From positions 1 to 33,855 of the forward strand of contig DHHV01000095.1 in NCBI GenBank assembly GCA_002403455.1: a DNA stretch of 33,855 bases, read 5' to 3'. Below, piece after piece: positions 23,852 through 30,923 of the stretch. The notes beneath the pieces are model-generated. The model made no database searches. It was not told where the DNA came from and saw nothing but the letters and a program-made list of their open reading frames with translations. Both the position numbers and the translations under genes were made by a program. This DNA is from Hyphomonadaceae bacterium UBA4763. Its GTDB lineage: Bacteria > Pseudomonadota > Alphaproteobacteria > Caulobacterales > Aquidulcibacteraceae. Every line of letters starts with the position of its first letter. Positions within the stretch are counted from its first letter, which is position 1.

Positions 23852-24551
23852 GATCATCGAACGCGAAGACGGTTCGCTTGTCCTGCCGTCCTCGGCTGAC
23901 CCCGCCGTCGCCATGTATCAAGCGGTGGGTTTCAGGCGGTTTTCCATAGGTCTTGACGTGGGCCGCTACACAGACCCCTCCGCGCTGTGCATCATCAAGG
24001 CCGAGTCGAAGCCCTATTTCACGGGTCGGGGGTTCGAGCAGAAGCTGACCCAGCCGCAGTACACCATCGTTTACACGGAGACCGTGAAGAACCTGGACTA
24101 TACAGACCTTGTGGACATGGTGGTCGCGCGGCTCCGCAAACTCAAGCACTGGAACCTGCTGTGCGACGCAAGCGGTATGGGCGGCCCCGTCGTGTCGCTC
24201 TTTCATCAGGCATCAGTGCGCTGCACCGGCGTCACGATCACGGCTGGCTCGACGATCACGCGGGACGGGTCGAAGGTGACATGCAGCAAGAACCTGCTTC
24301 TGGAAAACCTCGCGACCCAGATCGAGAACGGCTCCTGCATCATTGCCCATGATCTGCCGGGACGAGACCAGTTGTTGCAGGAAATCGCGGCCTTCGAGTT
24401 GACCTTCACGAGCGCAGGGAACCCGGTTCTCCAAGGTGGTGGCAAAGGGCATCACTCAGATACGGCGATTGCCGCCGCGCTCGCGCTGCTGGGGGAAACG
24501 CATCTCAGTTCGCGGGCGATGGAGGTGCGGAAGTTGCAGGGGTTCTTCTAG
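23841..24551 (+). CDS. Terminase large subunit, nuclease portion (separate frame)
   Basis: 236 residues from a TTG at 23841, with GGAG 7 bp upstream. The RNase H-like nuclease elements are in order: IGLDVGRYTDPSALCII (first Asp), LLCDASGMGGPVV (second Asp) and the late HHSDTAIAAALALL (third acidic position). Initiation is uncertain: an ATG sits 24 codons in, just ahead of FRRFSIGLDVG. The end, SRAMEVRKLQGFF, is intact. In a normal phage this would be the C-terminal half of one protein of about 490 residues. Confidence 0.78.
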   Translation: MSSEIIEREDGSLVLPSSADPAVAMYQAVGFRRFSIGLDVGRYTDPSALCIIKAESKPYFTGRGFEQKLTQPQYTIVYTETVKNLDYTDLVDMVVARLRKLKHWNLLCDASGMGGPVVSLFHQASVRCTGVTITAGSTITRDGSKVTCSKNLLLENLATQIENGSCIIAHDLPGRDQLLQEIAAFELTFTSAGNPVLQGGGKGHHSDTAIAAALALLGETHLSSRAMEVRKLQGFF

Positions 24552-24600
24552 AAAACCGCCTGCTCTCGCCTCGCTCGTGATCGTCGTGCCCGTCATTGCC

Positions 24601-24624
24601 CGACGAACCGCCCGACGAACCGCC
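24601..24624. repeat. Tandem 12-bp repeat
   Basis: CGACGAACCGCC occurs twice in tandem (24601-24612 and 24613-24624), followed by a partial CGA. It lies in the 154-bp convergent gap between the terminase nuclease gene and the HNH gene, where no gene is seen. Confidence 0.75.
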
Positions 24625-24705
24625 CGAGAGCCGCAGCCAGCTTGCGCAGCGCTGGGCATTCCGGGGCGACGCCCTGCCCATATGCCCCTTGCGCCTCAAA
24701 CCGCC

Positions 24706-25710
24706 TTAGCGACGCGCTGCTGCCAATTCACGGTCGAACCACTCCGCAACGATCCGGACCCGGTCAGGGGAAGTCGTGTTGCCCATGATCGAGTTGGCGA
24801 GGTGCGACACGAGGACGACGTTACCGGCCACATAGCCCTGCTTCGGGTCGATGCGGTCAAAGGACAGGGAATTGCGTTTCGGTCCCTTGCGCTCGACACC
24901 ATCACTGCCGGGCAGGAGGAAATCCACGCCCAAGACCGGGCACTGACGCGGCCAAGCCACATCTTCCAGCATCAAATCGAACGGGACGCCAATCTTCCTT
25001 GCCGAGTACTTTTTCATGGCAAGCAACTGCTTCCTGCCGTCCCAGTCGTTGAGCCGGAACCCCTCAATCTGCGGCATTGACGAGGCCCGGTTGTGCATCT
25101 GGTCAGCGGTCAAAGCCATCCAGTCAGCCACTCTGCGTAGCTGATCGGGTGTCGCGTCCAGCTTGGTCAAGTTGCAGCCACGGCAGAGAAGCCGCGCGTT
25201 CGATGGCGAGCGGACGCCCGGAACGAGGTGATCGAAAGACAGTGCAGCCAAGTGGTGCCCGCGCTCAAGTCGCACCCCGCAGCAGGGGCATTTATCGGTC
25301 AACAGCGCGGCCAGCATCGCCTTCGTCACGCCGTCGAACTTGGCTCTGAGGCTTTCCATCCATGCGCGCTCGTCCGGCAGCGCCGCGTTCTCGTTATCCA
25401 GCACGCGGCGTTCTACTCCTTGCGCATCATGGTAGGTCACTGATCCAGCAGCGAAAGCCGCTGCTCTTTCGACGCAGTTTGTGGGCAGCCCTACCTCACC
25501 CATGCGAAAGCGTTCATAGACCTGATCCGGGTGGCGACCGATCAACTGCCCAACTGCTGCGCTGTGCGCACGAAACTTCATTTGCCCGTCCCGTTTAAAC
25601 AGGGAGTGGGCCAGCGCGATGCCTTCGGGTGGTGTCGGGTTCCAAAGCTTGCTCCGCGCCATCGCAGCCATCCGGCCAGCTTCGATCTGTTCTTCGGTCA
25701 GGGTGATCAT
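24706..25710 (-). CDS. HNH-type endonuclease with two HNH-like modules
   Basis: A 334-residue protein. The central module has the zinc-ribbon HNH form: CPCCGVRLERGHHLAALSFDHLVPGVRSPSNARLLCRGCNLTKLD, with two CxxC pairs bracketing the catalytic FDHLVP. A second module near the C-terminus (PVLGVDFL...RNSLSFDRIDPKQGYVAGNVVLVSHLANSIMGN) has the FDRIDP.KGY..GNV pattern of HNH proteins without cysteine pairs. HNH nucleases beside terminases assist DNA cleavage in many phages. This one is transcribed against the terminase genes, so it may instead be a homing or defence nuclease. The start overlaps the glycosyltransferase stop as ATGA. Confidence 0.82.
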   Translation of the reverse strand: MITLTEEQIEAGRMAAMARSKLWNPTPPEGIALAHSLFKRDGQMKFRAHSAAVGQLIGRHPDQVYERFRMGEVGLPTNCVERAAAFAAGSVTYHDAQGVERRVLDNENAALPDERAWMESLRAKFDGVTKAMLAALLTDKCPCCGVRLERGHHLAALSFDHLVPGVRSPSNARLLCRGCNLTKLDATPDQLRRVADWMALTADQMHNRASSMPQIEGFRLNDWDGRKQLLAMKKYSARKIGVPFDLMLEDVAWPRQCPVLGVDFLLPGSDGVERKGPKRNSLSFDRIDPKQGYVAGNVVLVSHLANSIMGNTTSPDRVRIVAEWFDRELAAARR

Positions 25711-27059
25711 GCGACATGCCTCCGTTGTTGCGTCGCAACATCGGTGGTGCCACCCGGTGGCTGCAACCGGGCCTTCGGGTCCACGAGGCCGTGTTGGGTT
25801 TTCCGCCAGTAGGAGGGCGCGACGATCAACTCGACGACCGCAATCGTGAGGGCGGCTGCGTGCAGGAATGAGTAGAGGGGCAGCGCGAGAGCATCGCGCA
25901 TGGGCCGACCGATGCGACGGGCCGCGACGGCGAAGGTCGCGATGGTCAGCAGGTAGCCAGACACGAGCAGGACCGCAAGCGGCCCGTGCGGATCACTGAC
26001 GGCAACAGCCATGCCGACCGGATGCGACGCGATGCAGACCAACTGCACAGGCAACTGAACCGCGAGCGCCAACCGATCACGCAGGCGCATCGGTGTTGTC
26101 CACCTGTCCACCGCGCGCGGCAGGACGCCATGCACCAAAGTGGTCTGCATGAAACCTTTCAGCCATCGAACGCGCTGGTGGACCCAAGCCGTGACCGAGA
26201 CAGGGGCTTCCTCATTCGTGACGGACAGGACGACGGACGAGGTGTAGCCAGCGCGCGCGAGGCGCACGGCCAAGTCCGCGTCCTCAGTCACGTTCCAGCA
26301 ATCGAACGCGCCAACGGCTTCCAGCACGTCGCGCCGCAAGTACTGCGTCGTGCCCCCAAGGAGGAACGGCAGGCCGAACCGGCTCAGGAACGGCAGCACG
26401 CCTCGGAACAGCACGGCATACTCGAGCGCCCAGAGCCGCGTCACAAGCGGCCCGTCATGATCACAGGCCAGGACGCCTTGCACGACCGCCGCGCCGGATT
26501 CGATCATGCGTGCGACGGCACGCTTGGGCTGATCTGGCGCAGGCCTGTCTTCGGCATCGAACACCACGACGACCTCGCCGCGAGTGTGCAACAGGCCGAA
26601 ATTGACAGCGCGAGGCTTTGTCCGCGGCCTGCCGTCAGGAACGACCAAGACCTGAAACGGCCAGAAGTCGAGCGCTGCCCGTGTTTCTGCGTCGTCCTCC
26701 TCCACGAGCAGCACGATTTCTAGAGACGGGTAGTCAAGGGCGCGCATTGCGTTGGCAAGGTCTGCAATGACTGCTGGCTCGCGATAAACCGGCAGAAGCA
26801 CAGTCAGGCGCGGCCATCGTGCAGGCTCTGGGTCGTGATGATCCTGCCACCTGATCAGTGCGGCCGCCCTGAGTGTCAGGACGGCGAGGAAGCAGGGAAC
26901 GAGCAGCCATGCGAGGGGAGGCCACACAAGGGGGAATCCTGCTACCAGCAGCACGATTGCCCCGAGCCACGGCTCCCTGATCGAACGGGCAGACAGGTGT
27001 TCTGGAACAGAAGAAGCGGCCCATGAGGCCGCTTCGCGTGAAGGGTCGACGTGCCGCAT
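25707..27059 (-). CDS. Membrane family-2 glycosyltransferase (processive type)
   Basis: A 450-residue membrane enzyme. Two N-terminal helices (about 33-70) precede a GT-A domain: LTVLLPVYREP, DxD-like VVFDAEDRPAP, GGTTQYLRRDVLEAVGAFD, TEDADLAVRLARAGY and QRVRWLKGFMQT. The D, D, ED, Q..RW set is that of polysaccharide synthases and related enzymes using nucleotide sugars. Four or so C-terminal helices follow. As element cargo it may alter surface glycan and phage adsorption; the sugar and acceptor cannot be read. The ATG at 27059 follows the 26-residue gene by 3 bp with a weak ribosome-binding site. Confidence 0.88.
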   Translation of the reverse strand: MRHVDPSREAASWAASSVPEHLSARSIREPWLGAIVLLVAGFPLVWPPLAWLLVPCFLAVLTLRAAALIRWQDHHDPEPARWPRLTVLLPVYREPAVIADLANAMRALDYPSLEIVLLVEEDDAETRAALDFWPFQVLVVPDGRPRTKPRAVNFGLLHTRGEVVVVFDAEDRPAPDQPKRAVARMIESGAAVVQGVLACDHDGPLVTRLWALEYAVLFRGVLPFLSRFGLPFLLGGTTQYLRRDVLEAVGAFDCWNVTEDADLAVRLARAGYTSSVVLSVTNEEAPVSVTAWVHQRVRWLKGFMQTTLVHGVLPRAVDRWTTPMRLRDRLALAVQLPVQLVCIASHPVGMAVAVSDPHGPLAVLLVSGYLLTIATFAVAARRIGRPMRDALALPLYSFLHAAALTIAVVELIVAPSYWRKTQHGLVDPKARLQPPGGTTDVATQQRRHVA

Positions 27060-27062
27060 GGG

Positions 27063-27143
27063 TCACACCAACGCGGCGACGATCACGCCCCACACCCCGA
27101 TGCTGAGAACGGCACTTGGGAGAATCCACCAACCGGGCGTCAT
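27063..27143 (-). CDS. 26-residue membrane micropeptide in the glycosyltransferase operon
   Basis: A 26-residue peptide starting MTPGWWILPSAVLSIGVWG and ending VIVAALV is almost entirely hydrophobic, one membrane helix. AGGAG lies 8 bp before the ATG. The ATG overlaps the stop of the 67-residue gene (ATGA), and the stop is 3 bp before the glycosyltransferase ATG. Tight packing supports translation. It may partner the glycosyltransferase or merely couple its translation. Confidence 0.55.
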   Translation of the reverse strand: MTPGWWILPSAVLSIGVWGVIVAALV

Positions 27144-27343
27144 GCGTGGCACTCCTGCCCGAACTGTTGGAGCAGGAAGGCCGGGGTGCACTCGCAACCG
27201 TCTTGGTCGATCATCGGCAAGCCGAGCCGATAGACGGCGATCTGCGCGCCGGTAGCGAGGGACAGTTGCTGCGCCGTATCCATCGCCGTCAGCAAGTCGT
27301 CGAGATCTTCAAAGAGGGCCGAGGCCACAAGAATGCGATACAT
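27140..27343 (-). CDS. Small hypothetical protein, 67 residues
   Basis: A 67-residue protein (MYRILVASALFEDLDDLLTAMDTAQQLSLATGAQIAVYRLGLPMIDQDGCECTPAFLLQQFGQECHA) with three Cys in the last 20 residues. I recognise no family. GGAG lies 9 bp before the ATG. It is the first gene of the operon 67-residue protein, micropeptide, glycosyltransferase, HNH nuclease, each joined by overlap or a 3-bp gap. Confidence 0.6.
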   Translation of the reverse strand: MYRILVASALFEDLDDLLTAMDTAQQLSLATGAQIAVYRLGLPMIDQDGCECTPAFLLQQFGQECHA

Positions 27344-27371
27344 GGTCAGTTACTCCGTTGATGGAATCGAA

Positions 27372-27394
27372 AGGCCCGCCGAGTGGGCGGGCCT
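27372..27394 (-). terminator. Hairpin between the GIY-YIG-like gene and the glycosyltransferase operon
   Basis: AGGCCCGCC at 27372-27380 pairs perfectly with GGCGGGCCT at 27386-27394 across a 5-nt loop. Read on the - strand it is followed by TTTCGATT, and on the + strand by GTTTC. It sits between two - strand transcription units. Confidence 0.6.
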
Positions 27395-27427
27395 GTTTCA
27401 TTGATGCGGCGAGTGTCGGACCCGAAA

Positions 27428-27838
27428 TCAACCGGAACCGAAGGTGAGCGCGGCCAAGGTCATGACGATGCCGAACCAGCCGATGGCTTCGACGATGCCG
27501 CGCACGACGCGGAAGGCACGACGGCCAAGGGACGGCTTCGATGCGGTCGAACGGCCCAGCGCCTTGATGGCTGCGGGCACGGAAACCCGAAACCACTCGC
27601 GCTGATCGTTGACACGGTAGCGAGCAAGGGCCTCGTGCGCGTCGCGCTCAGCCGCGCGCACGTCGTCAACAGGCCAAGCGGCGGCAACGTGGAAAGGCAT
27701 CGGGACGCCCGTCGATGCCAACTCCTGCGCGCGTTCCTCTGGCGACCGAGTCGTCATGCCGATCTTGACCAGACCCGGCATGGCCGGATTCGTCATGAGG
27801 TAGAGGAATCCCGGCTCTATCACCGTCAGCGGGATCAT
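27428..27838 (-). CDS. GIY-YIG-like (T5orf172 type) protein with C-terminal membrane helix
   Basis: A 136-residue protein. Residues about 9-75 have the T5orf172/GIY-YIG pattern: GFLYLMTNPAMPGLVKIGMTTRSPEERAQELASTGVPMPFHVAAAWPVDDVRAAERDAHEALARYR. The two-strand FLYLMTN...VKIGMT core and the Arg and Glu of the family are visible. The C-terminus adds a predicted membrane helix (VEAIGWFGIVMTLAALTFG), which is unusual for a nuclease domain. The ATG overlaps the stop of the upstream DUF3489-like gene (ATGA). Catalytic activity is not certain. Confidence 0.75.
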   Translation of the reverse strand: MIPLTVIEPGFLYLMTNPAMPGLVKIGMTTRSPEERAQELASTGVPMPFHVAAAWPVDDVRAAERDAHEALARYRVNDQREWFRVSVPAAIKALGRSTASKPSLGRRAFRVVRGIVEAIGWFGIVMTLAALTFGSG

Positions 27839-28284
27839 TTGCAGGCCTCGCGCGCCTTCGCCCGCGTCCTCGTCGTCTCGCGCAGCGGCAGCGCCGTCAG
27901 CCCTTCGGGCATGATGAGGAAGTACTTCCCGTCGCGCCGCTCGACGCCGAGGCCGATGGCCTTCACGTCACCGTAGATGGCCGAGGTCACGGTCGGACGG
28001 TTCCAGTCGAGAAGGTCCATCAGGTGCTCGACCGTCGTCCCACGCGAAAGCGCCTGGATCAGCAGGGCGCGCTTCGATCCCTCCTTCGCGGGCTTCACGT
28101 CGTCCGCGTTGCCGGGTTCGATGATCACCCGGTCCTCCATCCCGCGCGGTTCGCGGGCGGGCTTCTTGGCCTTGGTCGCGTCGAGGCGGGCTTTCAGGTC
28201 TTCAACCGTCGCCTTCTTGATCTGGCTCGCCGTCAGGTCGATCCCGGCGGCTTTCAGGGCTTCTGCGAGTTCGGTCTTGGTCAT
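27835..28284 (-). CDS. DUF3489-like winged-helix protein with N-terminal HeH/SAP-like helices
   Basis: A 149-residue protein. It opens MTKTELAEALKAAGIDLTASQIKKATVEDLKARLDA, a short helix-extension-helix segment. A basic linker is followed by SKRALLIQALSRGTTVEHLMDLLDWNRPTVTSAIYGDVKAIGLGVERRDGKYFLI, which follows the DUF3489 winged-helix pattern of phage and plasmid proteins. A DNA-binding role is likely. ATG at 28284 is chosen over 28302 because GGAG lies 8 bp upstream. It is coupled to the GIY-YIG-like gene. Confidence 0.7.
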   Translation of the reverse strand: MTKTELAEALKAAGIDLTASQIKKATVEDLKARLDATKAKKPAREPRGMEDRVIIEPGNADDVKPAKEGSKRALLIQALSRGTTVEHLMDLLDWNRPTVTSAIYGDVKAIGLGVERRDGKYFLIMPEGLTALPLRETTRTRAKAREACK

Positions 28285-28309
28285 GGTCGTGTCTCCGTTC
28301 ATGGGTTGA

Positions 28310-28332
28310 GGCCCTGCCGCGCAGGCAGGGCC
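28310..28332 (-). terminator. Hairpin after the 91-residue gene
   Basis: GGCCCTGCC at 28310-28318 pairs perfectly with GGCAGGGCC at 28324-28332 across a 5-nt loop, 13 bp after the stop of the 91-residue gene on the - strand. Neither side has a strong T-run, so it may be a partial terminator. Confidence 0.5.
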
Positions 28333-28344
28333 GTTGTTCCGGGG

Positions 28345-28620
28345 TCAGTCGTTCGGGAGGTTCGCGTCCGCGCGAAGGGCGCGCGCCTTCGCATCGAACT
28401 GGCGGTAATCGTCGCGCAGGATGTCGAAGGCGATGCCGCTGCGGGTCAGGAAGGCACCGACGACGCCGAGGCCGTTGTGGACGTAGTAGCGGGCGGTCGA
28501 ACGGTCCTCAGTGTGGCCGCTCCGGGCGACCCGCTGGACAACCTCTTGAAGGTCGCCGGGGTTGGCCGTCGCGATAATGTCGTGGTTGCGCGCCGAGTGG
28601 ATCGAGTAGGTCGTGAGCAT
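28345..28620 (-). CDS. Small hypothetical protein, 91 residues
   Basis: A 91-residue protein (MLTTYSIHSARNHDIIATANPGDLQEVVQRVARSGHTEDRSTARYYVHNGLGVVGAFLTRSGIAFDILRDDYRQFDAKARALRADANLP), compact alpha/beta in appearance with no recognised family. ATG at 28620 has GGAG 8 bp upstream; the longer frame to 28698 lacks one. It is divergent from the methyltransferase gene across a 197-bp gap containing a TCCCCGG/CCGGGGA hairpin (28682-28705). Confidence 0.6.
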   Translation of the reverse strand: MLTTYSIHSARNHDIIATANPGDLQEVVQRVARSGHTEDRSTARYYVHNGLGVVGAFLTRSGIAFDILRDDYRQFDAKARALRADANLPND

Positions 28621-28817
28621 GTCGTGGTCTCCGTTGTTGAGTTCGCGGTTTGTTCCCGCTATAACTCGCTTATCGGACCTGTCCCCGGAACCACGCAACC
28701 GGGGATGGGCGGCACTACCTGTTGTTTGTTTGAGACGCCCCGCACGCTAAATGCCAATTGGAAATCGACGCGCACCACGTCATAGTCGGCACAACATGAC
28801 CGGAACCAAATCAGCCC

Positions 28818-29705
28818 ATGCAGAAACACTTGTCCCTATTTCAGCCCGAAGAAGAACCAAGCCTTGACGATGTGCTGAGAGCGCATCCGAACAATCGTGC
28901 TGAGATCATCGTGGGCGATGCGCGGAAGGTCTTGGCCGACTTTCCAGAGCAGCACTTCCAGACCGTCGTGACCTCGCCGCCCTACTGGGGCCTGCGGGAC
29001 TACGGGATCGAAGGCCAGATCGGCGCTGAGATGAAAGTCACCGACTACATCGCGGACCTTGTGAAGCTGTTTCGCGAGGTGCGCCGCACGCTTCGCGACG
29101 ATGGCACCCTCTGGCTCAACATCGGGGACAGCTTCACGTCAGGCGGGCGCACATGGCGGGATGCCGACGAGAAGAACAAAGGCCGCGCGATGAGTTACCG
29201 CGCCCCGACCCCGGACGGCCTCAAGCCGAAAGACTTGATCGGCGTTCCGTGGCGGCTGGCTTTCGCCTTGCAGGACGATGGCTGGTATCTGCGGACAGAC
29301 ATCATCTGGAACAAGCCGAACTGCCAGCCCGAATCCGTGAAGGACCGCCCGACGCGCTCCCACGAGTATGTCTTCCTGTTCTCGAAGTCGGAGCGGTATC
29401 ACTTCGACCGCGACGCGATCATGGAGCCAGCAGCCGACAAGACGCAGAAAGCCAAGAACCGGCGCACGGTCTGGAACATCAACACGGAGCCTTACCCCGG
29501 CTCTCACTTCGCCGTTTACCCGCGCGCTCTCGTGCGCCTCTGCGTCCTCGCCGGATCGAGACCAGATGACCGGGTGCTAGACCCGTTCTTCGGCTCTGGC
29601 ACCACAGGCGTCGTCTGCAACGAACTTGGCCGCGACTGCACGGGCATTGAGTTGTCCGAAGACTATGCACAGCTTGCCCGTGAACGGCTCCTAAAGGGCC
29701 GTTGA
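28818..29705 (+). CDS. Type II DNA methyltransferase, beta class (probable N4-cytosine)
   Basis: A 295-residue site-specific methyltransferase. Motif order is beta class: the catalytic TSPPYWGLRDYG near residues 52-63 comes first, a variable target-recognition part follows (about 110-220), and the SAM motif DPFFGSGTTGVVCNELGRDCTGIELSEDYAQLA lies near the C-terminus. SPPYW with a following GLRDYG is common in N4-cytosine methyltransferases, including those acting on CCCGGG, to my recollection. It pairs with the convergent endonuclease gene, overlapping by 15 bp. Methylation would protect element and host from that enzyme. Confidence 0.88.
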   Translation: MQKHLSLFQPEEEPSLDDVLRAHPNNRAEIIVGDARKVLADFPEQHFQTVVTSPPYWGLRDYGIEGQIGAEMKVTDYIADLVKLFREVRRTLRDDGTLWLNIGDSFTSGGRTWRDADEKNKGRAMSYRAPTPDGLKPKDLIGVPWRLAFALQDDGWYLRTDIIWNKPNCQPESVKDRPTRSHEYVFLFSKSERYHFDRDAIMEPAADKTQKAKNRRTVWNINTEPYPGSHFAVYPRALVRLCVLAGSRPDDRVLDPFFGSGTTGVVCNELGRDCTGIELSEDYAQLARERLLKGR

Positions 29706-30419
29706 CTCGAAGGTCCAAGTCGCGTGGACGGTGCACAGGTCTTTCCGAAGGCTCTTGATCTGTAGCTTCCGCTCCGTGCCGCCGTCGAAGTAGAGGGCAT
29801 ACCTGAGCGCGCCCATACCGTCCTCGACATAGCCGTAACCGGGTTGCGGGTTCTGGCGGCTCTCGGTCTGCACGACGAGGCGGCAAGTCGCGGCCTCAAG
29901 CATCAGCGCCTTGGGGATCTCGACAAGCTCGTAGGTGTAACGCTGCGGACCTTGCCCGAGGCATCGCAGCGTGAAGATGCGCTCGTAGTTCGCGAGGTGG
30001 TCGAGGAAAATGTCGCGAAGTAGGTCCAGCCGCCATTCGCCCCGGCCAAGCTCCATCCACTTCGAGACGTGGATCATGTCCCGCTTGATGTTCGCGGCGG
30101 CCTCCGTCTTGAGGCTGACGGGGACGCCAGCAATCGTCAGATCGTGGCCCCGGTTCGTGCGCGACCGAACGAGTTCCGCCGGAATCTGGCAGAGAGACAG
30201 CGCCCGCTCGAAGGCATACTCGAAGCGATCTTTGCTCAGGGCCTGACGGCTGAACGCGTGATGAATCCGCATCGCATCACCAAGGCGGTTCATCACGGCA
30301 TCCGTGATCCAGTCAGACGCCGGGTTGCGCCGGAAATCGTGCGGCAGCTTGAATTGCCGGATGACGCTCTCGACCCATTCGAGTTGCGACGGCGAAAGCC
30401 CTGAAAGATCGGTCGGCAA
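29691..30419 (-). CDS. Type II restriction endonuclease, SmaI-like
   Basis: A 242-residue protein with a PD-(D/E)xK-like core: Asp93 in RTNRGHDLTIAG and Ser-Leu-Lys at 102-104 in VPVSLKTEAA, followed by IHVSKWMELGRGEW. Segments NYERIFTLRCL, LVEIPKALMLEA, PGYGYV and YALYFDGGTERKLQIK closely resemble my memory of SmaI (CCCGGG); I could not search. Length matches the roughly 245 residues of that enzyme. The start is a TTG with AGGGG 8 bp upstream; the next Met is internal. It is convergent with the methyltransferase. No CCCGGG was found in the whole element, consistent with that specificity. Confidence 0.75.
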   Translation of the reverse strand: MPTDLSGLSPSQLEWVESVIRQFKLPHDFRRNPASDWITDAVMNRLGDAMRIHHAFSRQALSKDRFEYAFERALSLCQIPAELVRSRTNRGHDLTIAGVPVSLKTEAAANIKRDMIHVSKWMELGRGEWRLDLLRDIFLDHLANYERIFTLRCLGQGPQRYTYELVEIPKALMLEAATCRLVVQTESRQNPQPGYGYVEDGMGALRYALYFDGGTERKLQIKSLRKDLCTVHATWTFESTAL

Positions 30420-30487
30420 GAATCTGTCCCCTCGGAATCATTGTTCCGAAGAAACTACTTGCGCGGAGCAGTTGAGTCACCACCCTG

Positions 30488-30841
30488 TCAGAAGGGCGGT
30501 CCGTCGTGGTCTTCCCTCGGCACCTGCGGATTCGGTTCTGACCGCAGGCCGACCTCATCGAGCAGCGCGACCGGCAGCTTGTCTTCACCCCCAAGGCTGA
30601 TGGCGCGCAGGACCAAGTCGCGCAGCTTGTCGTGATCCTTCTGCGTCTTGACCACACCGGATTCGAACAGGGCCGAGTGACGGCGAATGTCCGGCTCCAG
30701 CTTGCGCAGCACGGCGCGCAAGTCGAGCATCCGCTTGCGTTCGGCTGCGGCCTCGGCTTCTGCCATGGTGGCAGGGTCACGCTCCAGAGGGGCGTGAACG
30801 CGCAGCTTGCCAATGTCTCGTCCGCGGTTATTGTCTGCCAT
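30488..30841 (-). CDS. Hypothetical protein, 117 residues, helical
   Basis: A 117-residue protein, charged and helical (ATMAEAEAAAERKRMLDLRAVLRKLEPDIRRHSALFESGVVKTQKDHDKLRDLVLRAISLGGE), ending in a Pro-rich acidic tail. No recognised family and no HTH, so it does not look like a restriction-modification controller protein. It lies 68 bp upstream of the endonuclease on the same strand and next to the resident tRNA. No good ribosome-binding site is seen, so coding is moderately supported. Confidence 0.5.
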   Translation of the reverse strand: MADNNRGRDIGKLRVHAPLERDPATMAEAEAAAERKRMLDLRAVLRKLEPDIRRHSALFESGVVKTQKDHDKLRDLVLRAISLGGEDKLPVALLDEVGLRSEPNPQVPREDHDGPPF

Positions 30842-30882
30842 GACAAAGTGGTAGCAGAGCGGGCGGCAGCGTTCAATTGCTG

Positions 30883-30910
30883 TTGCACGTCTGCGCTCCG
30901 TCGTTTAAAC
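30883..30910 (+). promoter_or_regulatory. Candidate promoter of the resident tRNA-Thr
   Basis: TTGCAC at 30883-30888 and TTAAAC at 30905-30910, 16 bp apart, end 13 bp before the tRNA. The second element lies in a GTTTAAAC palindrome. The match to a sigma-70 promoter is weak, but some promoter is required because the host tRNA promoter is now 14.7 kb away. Confidence 0.35.
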
Positions 30911-30923
30911 GAGGCGTCGCGTA

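Noticed and set aside
23846..23852. Programmed +1 frameshift of the release-factor-2 type at CTC TGA G in the terminase
   Set aside because: The slip codon would re-pair poorly after a +1 shift, and the Shine-Dalgarno-like AAGG is further upstream than in that system. Independent TTG initiation is equally likely, so I report only the split.
25986..26723. 245-codon open frame on the + strand opposite the glycosyltransferase
   Set aside because: Rich in His, Arg, Gln and Asp with no domain. The opposite strand has the full set of GT2 motifs.
30313..30888. 191-codon open frame on the - strand overlapping the 117-residue gene and the endonuclease start
   Set aside because: Its end duplicates the endonuclease upstream region in another frame, its composition is biased to Ser, Arg, Cys and Thr, and it conflicts with a better-formed endonuclease start.
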